Assembly (NCBI GenBank): GCA_020637165.1
Contig: JACJWN010000010.1
Coordinates: 1-64,000 of the forward strand
Reading direction: 5' to 3'
DNA from: Mycolicibacterium sp.
Lineage (GTDB): Bacteria; Actinomycetota; Actinomycetes; Mycobacteriales; Mycobacteriaceae
Length of the DNA: 64,000 bases
A program made the translations under genes and the position numbers. This document shows positions 45,413-54,241 of this stretch, in pieces; the stretch's first letter is position 1; each line of letters opens with the position of its first letter. Below the pieces are notes generated by a model, which had not been told where the DNA came from, searched no databases, and was given only the letters and a program-made list of their open reading frames with translations.

Positions 45413-48304
45413 CTAAAGGCGGCCTTCCCGGCGCAGCAGATCCTGGGCGCTGACCCCGCCACCCTTCTTGCCGCGGGCGTTGAGCTGCTCGGTCGCCACC
45501 TCGGAATCGACCGACTCCGGTCGGCTGACCGGGATCGCCCGGGTCTCCTCCGCCGAGATCTGCGCTGCGGTGGGAGCCTCGGACGGTGCCGGGGAGCCCG
45601 ATGGGGTGGGTTTCGGCGCCGTCGGGATCGCTGTCGTCGCATCCTCGGGCGCGCCCGGTGGGGGAATAACGCGGGTCGGCTGTGCGGACGGGTCCGCTAT
45701 CGGCTGCTGTGCGGACGGGCCCGCCTTCGGCGGCTGTGCGGATGACTCCGCCTTGGGCGGTTGGGCGGACGGTTCCGCCTGCGGCGAGTCGGCGTCGGCG
45801 CCCCGCCGCGAGGTCTTGCGGCGCAATTCACCAAGCCAGGACCCGATGTCGCGGTCGTCCTCGGCCTTGGCTGCGGCGAACCGGGTGGTGGGCGCATCGG
45901 CGGCTGGTGCGTCGACCGGCTCGGTGACTGCCACCGCGGGCCCGGCCGCGGCGGCTTGACGTGCCGGTGGGACGCCGGCCCGGACGCTCGGCGCAGCGGT
46001 CGCCGGCTTGGGCTGCGAACCCGCCAGTGCCGGGCGTTTGCGTTCGTCGGGCAGTGTCGTCTCACCCAAGCCGATCTTGTGCTGCAACCGCTTCATCCAC
46101 TTCGGCGCCCACCAGCAGTCGTCGCCGAGCAGTTTCATGATCGCCGGCACTAGGAACATCCGGACGATTGTTGCGTCGAGGAGCAACGCGATGAGCAGAC
46201 CGAAGGCCAGGTACTTCATCATCACCAGGTCGGAGAACACGAACGCCCCCGCCACCACAGCCAGAACCAGTGCAGCTGCGGTGATGAGCCGACCGGTGGT
46301 GGCGGTGCCGATCCGGATCGCCTCGGTGGTCGACATACCGCGGTCGCGGGCCTCCACCATCCGGGACACCAGGAAGACCTCGTAGTCGGTGGACAATCCG
46401 TAGATGACCGCGATGATCAACCCGATCATCGGCGCCATCAGTGGCTGCGGGGTGTAGTTCATGATCCCTGAGCCGTGTCCGTCGACGAACATCCAGGTCA
46501 ACACACCCATCGTCGATCCCAGCGTGAGTGCGCTCATCAACGCGGCCTTGATCGGTAGCACCAGCGAACCGAAGGCCAGGAACATCAGGATGGTCGTCGT
46601 GGTGATCAACAGCAGCACCATCAGCGGCAGTTTGGCGAACAGGCTGTGGATGCTGTCCTGTTCGAGGGCGGGGGTGCCGCCGACATACACTTCAAGCCCC
46701 CTCGGCGGGGTGATGGATCGCAGTTCGGAGATCTTCTTGGCGGCATCGTTGCGGTTCACCAGCCCGTTCTGGATCACCCGGACCGAGGGATCTTTGGAGG
46801 CGCCGTCGAGGTAGGGGCGTTCCTTCCACATCGCATCCGGGTTGTTGTCGGGATCGGTGAAGCCGTTGAGTGCCATGGCCTTATTGCGGATCTCGGCGAC
46901 CTGCTGGTCGGTCACCGGCTCACCGTCGTCACTCTTGATCACCAGCGTCAGCGGTTCGGTGCGGAAACCGGGGAAGATCTTGTCGAACTCCTCCTGTGCC
47001 AGTCGCACGGAGTTGTTCGGGGGCAGGTACTTCTCGCTGATGCCGCCGAGGGACAGTTTCCCGAGCGGGATGATCAGCAGGATCATCAGGATGACGATGG
47101 GCCCGGCGAACAGGATGGGCCGTTTCATCACCCGGTTGACGAGCTTGCCCCAGAAGCCGTTCTCGACCTCTTCGCGAGTCTTGGTCTTCTGGGTCCTTTC
47201 GGCAACCCAGTCGATGATCTTTCGGGAGAACGACCAGTTGGCCAGGAACGGCACGCGCAGGAGCGTGCGCACCCCGAGGGCGTCAACGTTGGGGCCCAGG
47301 ATCGCCAGGATGGCCGCCAGGACGGTGATCGACAGGATCGCCGCCATCATGACCGAGGCGATGATCGCGTAGGTGATGGATTTGAGGAATCCCTGGGGGA
47401 ACAGCAGCAGCGGCAGTGACGAGGCGACGATGATCACCGCGGAGAACACCACGGTTCTCCCGGAGGTCATCACGGTGCGGCGCACCGCCGCCTCGGTGTC
47501 GTAGCCCTCGGCGATCTCCTCGCGGAACCGGCTGACGATGAACAGCCCGTAGTCGATGGCGATACCGAGCCCGATCAGGGTCACCACCGGCTGGGCGAAG
47601 AAGTGCACCGGGGTGAATTCCGCGATCAGCCGCATGATGCCCAGTGAGGCGAGGATGGACAGGCCGCCGATGATGGCCGGGAGGCTGGCCGCGACCACCC
47701 CGCCGAACACGAAGAACAGCAGCACCGCCACCAGTGGGATCGCGGCCACCTCGGCGCGCTTCTGGTCCTCGCCGATGGTGCCGGTCAATTCGTTGGCCAG
47801 GGGCTGCAAACCGGCCTGCTTCACATCGATGCCGTCGATGTTGAAACTGTCCTTGACCTTTTTGTAGTTGTTCAGGATGGTGTCGTCGTCGTTGCCTTTG
47901 AGCTGGATCGACATGAAGGCGTGCTTCTTGTCGGCGTCGGCCATGTTCGACAGCAGTTCGGGATTCCTGAAGTAGCCGATCGAACGCAGGATCTCGTCGG
48001 GGTGGTCCTGCTGAGCCTGATCGAGGTTGTCGAGGATCTTCTTGCTGAACTCCGGGTCGTCGACGGTCTTGCCGTCCGGCGCTGTGTAGATGGCGACGAT
48101 ATGGCCGGAGGTGTCGCGGCCGTAGGCGGCGTCGGCGATCAGCGACGCCTTGACCGACTGGCTGCCCTCGTCGTAGAACCCGCTCTGGGTGACGTGCTTA
48201 CCCAGGTCCATGCCGAAGATCCCGCCGCCGATACACAGCGCGACCATGAGACCGATGACGATGTTTCGATACCGGTATACGGTTCGACCCCACCAGGCGA
48301 ACAA
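45413..48304 (-). CDS. mmpL3: Trehalose monomycolate transporter MmpL3
   Basis: A 963-residue essential RND transporter that moves trehalose monomycolate towards the outer membrane. Start MFAWWGRTVYRYRNIVIG. Both proton-relay Asp-Tyr pairs are present: GIAIDYGLFIVSRFREEI (helix 4) and YGLSTDYEVFLVSRMVEAR (helix 10). Two periplasmic porter domains lie between helices. The cytoplasmic tail from about residue 750 is long and Pro/Ala/Gln-rich, with four 9-residue repeats and a DIGSWLGELRRKTSRRG element. The usual neighbours are present. A stretch of 75 bp separates it from the NYN gene. Confidence 0.97.
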   Translation of the reverse strand: MFAWWGRTVYRYRNIVIGLMVALCIGGGIFGMDLGKHVTQSGFYDEGSQSVKASLIADAAYGRDTSGHIVAIYTAPDGKTVDDPEFSKKILDNLDQAQQDHPDEILRSIGYFRNPELLSNMADADKKHAFMSIQLKGNDDDTILNNYKKVKDSFNIDGIDVKQAGLQPLANELTGTIGEDQKRAEVAAIPLVAVLLFFVFGGVVAASLPAIIGGLSILASLGIMRLIAEFTPVHFFAQPVVTLIGLGIAIDYGLFIVSRFREEIAEGYDTEAAVRRTVMTSGRTVVFSAVIIVASSLPLLLFPQGFLKSITYAIIASVMMAAILSITVLAAILAILGPNVDALGVRTLLRVPFLANWSFSRKIIDWVAERTQKTKTREEVENGFWGKLVNRVMKRPILFAGPIVILMILLIIPLGKLSLGGISEKYLPPNNSVRLAQEEFDKIFPGFRTEPLTLVIKSDDGEPVTDQQVAEIRNKAMALNGFTDPDNNPDAMWKERPYLDGASKDPSVRVIQNGLVNRNDAAKKISELRSITPPRGLEVYVGGTPALEQDSIHSLFAKLPLMVLLLITTTTILMFLAFGSLVLPIKAALMSALTLGSTMGVLTWMFVDGHGSGIMNYTPQPLMAPMIGLIIAVIYGLSTDYEVFLVSRMVEARDRGMSTTEAIRIGTATTGRLITAAALVLAVVAGAFVFSDLVMMKYLAFGLLIALLLDATIVRMFLVPAIMKLLGDDCWWAPKWMKRLQHKIGLGETTLPDERKRPALAGSQPKPATAAPSVRAGVPPARQAAAAGPAVAVTEPVDAPAADAPTTRFAAAKAEDDRDIGSWLGELRRKTSRRGADADSPQAEPSAQPPKAESSAQPPKAGPSAQQPIADPSAQPTRVIPPPGAPEDATTAIPTAPKPTPSGSPAPSEAPTAAQISAEETRAIPVSRPESVDSEVATEQLNARGKKGGGVSAQDLLRREGRL
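45668..45772. repeat. 27-bp in-frame repeats in MmpL3 C-terminal tail
   Basis: Four degenerate units on the minus strand encode PSAQPPKAE, SSAQPPKAG, PSAQQPIAD and PSAQPTRV. They lie in the disordered cytoplasmic tail. They are a likely length-variable site between strains. Confidence 0.85.
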
Positions 48305-48379
48305 TCGATCTCCTTACTGAGAGTTAAGGCCCGCGTCGAGAATGTCCAGCGTTCCCGACCCCCGCTGCGGCGCCGAGGG

Positions 48380-49084
48380 CTACAGCCGCGAGGTCAGCAG
48401 CGAGGACAGCGGCCGGAACGGCTGAAGCCACGCCCCTTGCTCGGGCAGCGAATCCAGGCCGATTCGCGGCAGAGGCTCTCGGAAAACACCGGGAATGTCC
48501 TCCAAGTCGACAAACTCCAAGGTATCCGACGCTAACGCCCAGCTGGCATGTTCGCGAAATCCTAGTACGGACACCGGTGTGCCGGACCGGGCGATGTCCT
48601 CCAGCGGAACCCGGAAGGCCTGGCCGTCGGCGGAGGCCACCACCACTCCGGCGAGTCCCTCGCTCTGACGCAGGGCGATGTGCGCGAGCATGTCGCTGTC
48701 CACGTCGCTGGCCTCGTCGACCTTGGGTTTGGCGAAGACGGCGAAACCCACGTTGCGCAGGGCCTCCACCCAGGGGCGCACAACCTCGGCGCTGCCTGGG
48801 GCGATATTGGTGAACACCGTCGCCTCGGGCTCCGCCGGTGACCCGGGACTCCCGGCGGACAGCTCGGCCGTGCGGGCCAGCAGCCAGCGGCCGAGGGCGT
48901 CGAACCGTGGCCGGTGCGCCGCGGTCGGCCGGCCTCCCAGGATCGCCCCGAGGCCCATGTCGAGGTTGGGGGCGTCCCATACCAGCAGCACCCGCCTGGC
49001 CGCCGGTTCGGGGATCGGCGCCGGCGGGGCCGGGTTGTCGCCGATCAGTGGCTCTTCGATCAGGGTCATGGTCATCTCACTCAC
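48380..49084 (-). CDS. NYN-domain protein (Rv0207c-like)
   Basis: 234 residues. A PIN-like NYN fold: RVLLVWDAPNLDMGLGAILGG near residue 30 (first Asp of the active site), then DVDSDMLAHIALRQSE near 125 and GVVVASADGQAFRVPLEDIA, which supply further acidic residues. NYN proteins are usually single-strand RNA nucleases. It overlaps trmB by four bases, so tRNA methylation and a possible RNase are translated together. mmpL3 lies downstream. RNA target unknown. Confidence 0.86.
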   Translation of the reverse strand: MSEMTMTLIEEPLIGDNPAPPAPIPEPAARRVLLVWDAPNLDMGLGAILGGRPTAAHRPRFDALGRWLLARTAELSAGSPGSPAEPEATVFTNIAPGSAEVVRPWVEALRNVGFAVFAKPKVDEASDVDSDMLAHIALRQSEGLAGVVVASADGQAFRVPLEDIARSGTPVSVLGFREHASWALASDTLEFVDLEDIPGVFREPLPRIGLDSLPEQGAWLQPFRPLSSLLTSRL

Positions 49085-49869
49085 TCAGACCTCATCCACA
49101 GCAGTTCGGTCACGGCTCTACCCGCGTGGCGGGCCTTGGTCTCGTATTTTGTGACGGGCCGATTCACCGAGATCGGCACCGGTTCGCCGGGGCGCACGCG
49201 GCGCAGCAGAGGCTCGGCGTCACCGGTCTCGGCGATCTGCTCGGCATACCCGGAATGATCGGTGGCCGCGTGCAGCAGCCCGCCCGGCCGGAGTCGGTTC
49301 GCGATGAGGGCGACGGTCGCAGGTTGCAGTAGTCGCCGCTTGTGGTGGCGCGACTTTGGCCACGGATCGGGGAAGAAGACCCGCACTCCTGTCAGGGACC
49401 CGGGCGCGATCAGGCTTTCGAGCACGTCGACCCCGTCGCCGCGGATCAATCGGATGTTCGTCACATGTTCCCGGTCGATGCCGCTGAGTAGCTGAGCCAG
49501 ACCGCGCCGGTACACCTCGACGGCGACCACGTCGATGTCCGGCTCGGACTGCGCCATTGCCAGGGTTGAGTTCCCGGTACCGCAGCCGATCTCCAGCACC
49601 AGTCCCCGGTCCGGTCCGGCCGCGGGCGCGGGGCGGCCGAACCAGGCATCGATGTCGAGGGGTTCGGCGACCCCGTCGGCGTTGACCGCCGGTCGGCCCA
49701 GGCTGGGCCACAACCGGTCCCACACCTCCTGCTGGGATTCGGTCAGAGCGGAGCGGCGGGACCGGAAGCTGGTCACCCGCCGCGGGTGCTGCGCGGCGGG
49801 GACGGATTCATGCTGCGCGTGCATCGACGATCCCTCGTGCCGCGCATGCATTGACCTATGGTCGCCCAT
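49081..49869 (-). CDS. trmB: tRNA (guanine46-N7)-methyltransferase
   Basis: 262 residues from ATG at 49869, close to the recalled 263 of Rv0208c; a TTG at 49911 is open but less likely. The SAM motif LVLEIGCGTGNSTLAMAQ is near 100, and the TrmB signature VRVFFPDPWPKSRHHKRRLLQP is near 180. It methylates G46 of tRNA variable loops. The N-terminus has a duplicated SMHARHEGS / SMHAQHES peptide, with each copy offering an alternative Met start. It is co-transcribed with the NYN gene. Confidence 0.94.
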   Translation of the reverse strand: MGDHRSMHARHEGSSMHAQHESVPAAQHPRRVTSFRSRRSALTESQQEVWDRLWPSLGRPAVNADGVAEPLDIDAWFGRPAPAAGPDRGLVLEIGCGTGNSTLAMAQSEPDIDVVAVEVYRRGLAQLLSGIDREHVTNIRLIRGDGVDVLESLIAPGSLTGVRVFFPDPWPKSRHHKRRLLQPATVALIANRLRPGGLLHAATDHSGYAEQIAETGDAEPLLRRVRPGEPVPISVNRPVTKYETKARHAGRAVTELLWMRSE

Positions 49870-49987
49870 CGCGCACGGGGGACCCCCATCGTGAGCCGGA
49901 TTGATACCCAACAGTTGCCTTTCGGTCGGCTAACAGGCGTGGTCCGGGTGACTCGCGCGCTGACCGAGCCGTTGCCACCATTTCCCC

Positions 49988-51097
49988 GTGGCTGACCCCG
50001 TTGCCGCGGACCTACTCGCCGCCGCCTCCGGGGTGCTCGACGAATCGCGGCTGAGCGCGCTGGCCCGCTGTCTGGAGGACCTACAGCCGGGTGTGGATCC
50101 GGAAAGGCGTTACCGACGGCTGGTGACGGCGTTGGATCGGCTTTCCGCGTCCGGGCCCGGCGGTGACCGGGCGGCAGGCTTCCTGGGGGGCGACCCGGTG
50201 GTGCTTGCCAGGATGAGCCTGGCCGCCGAGGTCATGGGTGCCGACGGTCCGGAGGTCGGCGCCGGCGCCGGGCATTTGCGCCGGGCGCTGTGCTGGCGGC
50301 GCTACGGCCGCGGGCCGGTCCCGCAGCTGCACCGCTCGTGCGCCGCCGACATCGCTCGCGGTTCACTGCGGCTGTGGGTTCGCGACGGTGGGGTTCCGGT
50401 GCCCGTCGCGGACCTGCTGAACGCCGTTCCTTCAACGCCGACTCGGCGGGGGCGGGCAGTCGAAGTTCGTGGCCAGGCTCAACTGGCGCGGGTGCACCTG
50501 CGCTCCCGGGCCCGGATGATGTGCACGGCCATGCGCGCGGATCTGGGGCGGCAGGCCGCGGTGCTGTCCCGGCGGCAAGTCGGAGCGTTCGAGGACCGTG
50601 TGCGCAGGGAGGTGCGCCGGGTGACCGTCGAGTTCGACGACCTCATGTGCCGGCGGCTCACCGAACTGATCGATCGTGCAGGTCTGCCTCCCGTCGTTCC
50701 GGTCGCGCCGCCGGGGGAGGTGCCGCTGCCGCGGCGCCGATCCACCCGATTGGAGTATCGGCTCACAGCGCTGTTGGGCATCGGGTTCGGCCTCGGCGTC
50801 GCGCTGACCCTCGGCCGCGTGCTGTTAGACCTGCGCCCGGACTGGACCCCGCTGGCACCCCTCGGCTGTGTGGCCCTTGGGCTGGTGACATCGTCCTGGG
50901 TCGTCGGCGCCCGCCGGCTGCTGGCCGACCGCGCCGCGCTGGAACGCTGGGTGCTCGAGGTGGTCGCCGAATTGCGGGCGGTGCTCGATGAGCGGGTGCT
51001 CACCGCGGTGCTGGCCGTCGAGGAGGCGCTGGCCGCCGACGCCGCTGACACAGTTTCAGGTCGGCTCGGGGAGCAATTGCGTCATACTCCCGATTAA
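49988..51097 (+). CDS. Membrane protein of unknown function (Rv0209-like)
   Basis: 369 residues from GTG at 49988. The N-terminal 230 residues are Arg- and Ala-rich helices with no membrane segment ([39 protein letters not shown]). Two hydrophobic helices follow at about 262-285 ([21 protein letters not shown]) and 295-312, then a soluble helical tail ([21 protein letters not shown]). It may be a cytoplasmic domain tethered to the membrane. The function is not known to me. It corresponds to the M. tuberculosis gene two before pckA. It is divergent from trmB. Confidence 0.8.
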   Translation: MADPVAADLLAAASGVLDESRLSALARCLEDLQPGVDPERRYRRLVTALDRLSASGPGGDRAAGFLGGDPVVLARMSLAAEVMGADGPEVGAGAGHLRRALCWRRYGRGPVPQLHRSCAADIARGSLRLWVRDGGVPVPVADLLNAVPSTPTRRGRAVEVRGQAQLARVHLRSRARMMCTAMRADLGRQAAVLSRRQVGAFEDRVRREVRRVTVEFDDLMCRRLTELIDRAGLPPVVPVAPPGEVPLPRRRSTRLEYRLTALLGIGFGLGVALTLGRVLLDLRPDWTPLAPLGCVALGLVTSSWVVGARRLLADRAALERWVLEVVAELRAVLDERVLTAVLAVEEALAADAADTVSGRLGEQLRHTPD

Positions 51098-51203
51098 CAG
51101 CGGATCCCCAGCCCGCGTTAACCTTCAGGTAAGGACGATGGCCGCTTCCGCTGCCGAGTGGAAAGGGTCCGTTCCGGGCAATGAACCTACGCGGGAGAAA
51201 CCG

Positions 51204-53030
51204 ATGACCTCAGCGACCATCCCCGGTCTGGCCGACGCACCCACCACGCACGCCGCACTTCTCGACTGGGTCCGGGAGGTCGCCGAGCTCACCGAGCCCG
51301 ATCGCGTTGTTTTCGCCGACGGGTCCGAGGAGGAGTACCGGAGGCTGTGCGGCCAACTGGTCGACGCCGGCACGTTCATCGCGTTGTCCGACACCGAAGA
51401 GCCGAGTTCCTATCTGGCCCGGTCCGAACCCTCCGACGTCGCCCGTGTCGAGTCGCGGACATTCATCTGTTCGGAACGGGAGATCGACGCCGGCCCCACC
51501 AACAACTGGATGGCTCCCGACCAGATGCGGGCCACCATGACCGAGCTCTACCGCGGGTGCATGCGGGGACGGACGATGTATGTGGTGCCGTTCTGCATGG
51601 GTCCGCTGGGGGCTGAGGACCCCAAGCTCGGGGTCGAGATCACCGATTCGGAGTACGTCGTGGTGTCCATGCGGACCATGACCCGGATGGGCAAGGCCGC
51701 GTTGGACAAGATGGGCGAGGACGGCTTCTTCGTCAAGGCCCTGCATTCGCTGGGTGCGCCCCTGGAGCCCGGGCAGGCCGACGTCCCGTGGCCCTGCAGC
51801 GACACCAAGTACATCACCCACTTCCCCGAGACCCGCGAGATCTGGAGCTATGGGTCGGGCTACGGCGGTAACGCCCTGCTCGGCAAGAAGTGCTACTCGC
51901 TGCGGATCGCCTCGGTGATGGCCCGCGACGAGGGCTGGCTGGCTGAGCACATGCTGATCCTCAAGCTGATCTCGCCGGAGAACAAGGCGTACTACATCGC
52001 CGCGGCCTTCCCGTCGGCCTGCGGCAAAACCAACCTCGCCATGATTCAGCCGACCATTCCCGGCTGGCGCGCCGAGACCCTCGGTGACGACATCGCCTGG
52101 ATGCGGTTCGGCGACGACGGCCGGTTGTACGCGGTCAACCCGGAGTTCGGGTTCTTCGGCGTCGCGCCCGGCACCAACTGGAGTTCCAACCCGAACGCGA
52201 TGAAGACCATCGCCGCCGGCAACACCGTCTTCACGAACGTCGCCCTGACCGATGACGGCGGCGTCTGGTGGGAGGGCCTCGAGGGTGACCCGCAGCACCT
52301 GATTGACTGGAAGGGCGAGGATTGGGAGCCTGGACGCGGCACTCCTGCTGCGCATCCGAACTCGCGGTACTGCACGCCGATGTCGCAATGCCCCACCCTG
52401 GCTCCGGAGTGGGACGACCCGCAGGGGGTGCCGATCTCGGCGATCCTGTTCGGCGGCCGCCGCAAGACCACGGTCCCGCTGGTAACCCAGGCCCGCGACT
52501 GGCAGCACGGGGTGTTCATCGGCGCGACGCTGGGCAGCGAGAAGACCGCTGCGGCCGAGGGCAAGGTGGGAATCATCCGTCGCGACCCGATGGCCATGCT
52601 GCCTTTCATGGGCTACAACGCCGGGGACTACTGCCAGCACTGGCTCGATCTCGGCAAGAACGCCGATGAGTCCAAGTTGCCGAAGATCTTCTTCGTCAAC
52701 TGGTTCCGGCGCGGGGACGACGGCCGGTTCCTGTGGCCTGGATTCGGTGAGAACAGCCGTGTTCTGAAGTGGATCATCGAGCGGGTCGAGGGGCAGGCCG
52801 GCGGGGCGTCCACCCCGATCGGGATCGTGCCCGGGGTCGATGAGATCGACCTCGCGGGCCTGGACGTCGAGGCCGCCGATGTCGCCGAGGCGCTCGCGGT
52901 CAACCCCTCGGAGTGGCGCGCCGAACTGCCCCAGATCGAGGAGTGGTTCGAGTTCCTCGGCGAGAAGCTGCCGACCGGCGTGCGCGACGAGTTCGACGCC
53001 CTCAAACAGCGCCTGGCTGACGCGGACTGA
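51204..53030 (+). CDS. pckA: Phosphoenolpyruvate carboxykinase (GTP)
   Basis: 608 residues from ATG at 51204 ([10 protein letters not shown]), as in M. tuberculosis PckA; ATG at 51138 is in frame but gives an unusual extension. It converts oxaloacetate to PEP with GTP, the first step of gluconeogenesis, needed for growth on fatty acids. Diagnostic parts are the kinase-1a/P-loop [14 protein letters not shown] near residue 275, the GTP-site [33 protein letters not shown], and [14 protein letters not shown]. -10-like taacct lies at 51119-51124. It stands in its own transcription unit. Confidence 0.97.
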   Translation: MTSATIPGLADAPTTHAALLDWVREVAELTEPDRVVFADGSEEEYRRLCGQLVDAGTFIALSDTEEPSSYLARSEPSDVARVESRTFICSEREIDAGPTNNWMAPDQMRATMTELYRGCMRGRTMYVVPFCMGPLGAEDPKLGVEITDSEYVVVSMRTMTRMGKAALDKMGEDGFFVKALHSLGAPLEPGQADVPWPCSDTKYITHFPETREIWSYGSGYGGNALLGKKCYSLRIASVMARDEGWLAEHMLILKLISPENKAYYIAAAFPSACGKTNLAMIQPTIPGWRAETLGDDIAWMRFGDDGRLYAVNPEFGFFGVAPGTNWSSNPNAMKTIAAGNTVFTNVALTDDGGVWWEGLEGDPQHLIDWKGEDWEPGRGTPAAHPNSRYCTPMSQCPTLAPEWDDPQGVPISAILFGGRRKTTVPLVTQARDWQHGVFIGATLGSEKTAAAEGKVGIIRRDPMAMLPFMGYNAGDYCQHWLDLGKNADESKLPKIFFVNWFRRGDDGRFLWPGFGENSRVLKWIIERVEGQAGGASTPIGIVPGVDEIDLAGLDVEAADVAEALAVNPSEWRAELPQIEEWFEFLGEKLPTGVRDEFDALKQRLADAD

Positions 53031-53071
53031 CCTCTGCGCCCAGGGGGCCGAGCCCGGGCTAGCATCGCGGT

Positions 53072-53962
53072 GTGAAGGCACCGCCGGTCCAGTCGCCCTC
53101 GCCTGCCCGACGGTTACGGTGGTCACGGCGCGCGGCCACGGTGGGCGCGATCCTGGCGATCTACCTGGGTTCGGTGGCGGGCTACTTCTGGATCGATAGT
53201 TCCGCCCATACGCTGGCACCGGGAAGCCTCGTGGCCGGCAACGAAACCGTGGTCCTGCTGGATGTCACGGCGATCCACCCACTGGACAACACCATCGAGG
53301 CCAGCGTTCGGGTGATTCCGGCGAAGGGCCTGGAGGACCCGGAGTTCGGCCAGCTCACCAACGACGTCACGGTCCGGCTGTATCCCGCGACCGATTTCGG
53401 CGAACTGAATTTCCCGGCCGGTCAGGTTCCCGGGGCGGTGAGTACCTCGATGGTCGCCACCGGGAACGCCGACCAGTGGCCGTTCGACCGGTACACGACG
53501 GCGACGATCAGCGCCGATGTCTTCACCGGGACGGGGGAGGCGCGTCGGTATGTGCCGGCGCGGGTGGAGGTGACCGGGTCGCTGTACGGATGGGACATCC
53601 GCAGCGAGCACCCCGGCCCGGCCACCCACTCCGGCGGCGCCGATGCGACCGCGACCGTCACCTTCTCCCGCTCGCGAGGACCGCTGGCTTTGATCCTCGG
53701 GATCTGCCTGGTGCTGCTGGCGCTACCGGCACTGGCGTTGTTCGCCGCCATCGAAATGCTGCTGGGCAGGAAGAACTTCCAACCCGCCTTCAGTTCCTGG
53801 TTCGCGGCCATGCTGTTTGCGGTGGTCCCGATCCGCAACGTATTGCCGGGCGACCCTCCACCGGGATCGTGGATCGACGAGGCGCTGGTGCTGTGGGTGC
53901 TGCTGGCGCTGGTGGGGGCGATGGTGATCTACGTGGTCGCCTGGACCCGCAGATCCGACTGA
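53072..53962 (+). CDS. DUF4436 family membrane protein
   Basis: 296 residues. One N-terminal helix (VGAILAIYLGSVAGYFWI), an extracytoplasmic beta-rich domain at about 50-190, then three C-terminal helices (LILGICLVLLALPALALFAAIE, FSSWFAAMLFAVVPI, LVLWVLLALVGAMVIYVVAW). Motifs such as DVTAIHPLDNTIEASVRVIP and WPFDRYTTATISADVF match DUF4436 as I know it. Role unknown. The GTG start is 41 bp after pckA, so read-through from pckA is possible. Confidence 0.82.
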   Translation: MKAPPVQSPSPARRLRWSRRAATVGAILAIYLGSVAGYFWIDSSAHTLAPGSLVAGNETVVLLDVTAIHPLDNTIEASVRVIPAKGLEDPEFGQLTNDVTVRLYPATDFGELNFPAGQVPGAVSTSMVATGNADQWPFDRYTTATISADVFTGTGEARRYVPARVEVTGSLYGWDIRSEHPGPATHSGGADATATVTFSRSRGPLALILGICLVLLALPALALFAAIEMLLGRKNFQPAFSSWFAAMLFAVVPIRNVLPGDPPPGSWIDEALVLWVLLALVGAMVIYVVAWTRRSD

Positions 53963-54195
53963 TGCGCAGCAGCGCCGCGGCGGTCAGGAAAGGGTGATCG
54001 GGTCAAGCTGAAACGGCCGGGACGGCCGTGATGCAGCGCCCTAGCCTTCGTCGTTCGGGGGAATCCCTGGCCGGGAGACTCCGTGGTCCTTCGTCGAGTC
54101 GGGTTCATCCTGAGTGTGCGTCGTCTGGTCGACCGGTGGCAGCCGAAGAAGGGATTTGGCGTCGACGGATCGGGCAGGGGTACTGCGACAAATAG
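53963..54195. other. Gene-poor gap with no recognised feature
   Basis: About 230 bp with no convincing ORF, repeat or operator. ORFs entering it are shadows of the convergent gene. The terminator at 54196 marks its right end. Confidence 0.5.
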
Positions 54196-54227
54196 GGGTC
54201 CCCCTGCCGCGCCCGGCAGGGGGACCC
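54196..54227 (-). terminator. Strong rho-independent-type hairpin
   Basis: A perfect 14-bp inverted repeat: gggtccccctgccg (54196-54209) and cggcagggggaccc (54214-54227), loop of 4 nt. It lies 15 bp beyond the stop of the minus-strand gene at 54242; on that strand it is followed by ctatttg, a weak U-run. Confidence 0.8.
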
Positions 54228-54241
54228 TTGTCGAACGTCAG

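Noticed and set aside
50988-51203. Longer N-terminus of pckA
   Set aside because: It overlaps the upstream gene; MTSATIPG at 51204 is the family start and has its own ribosome site.
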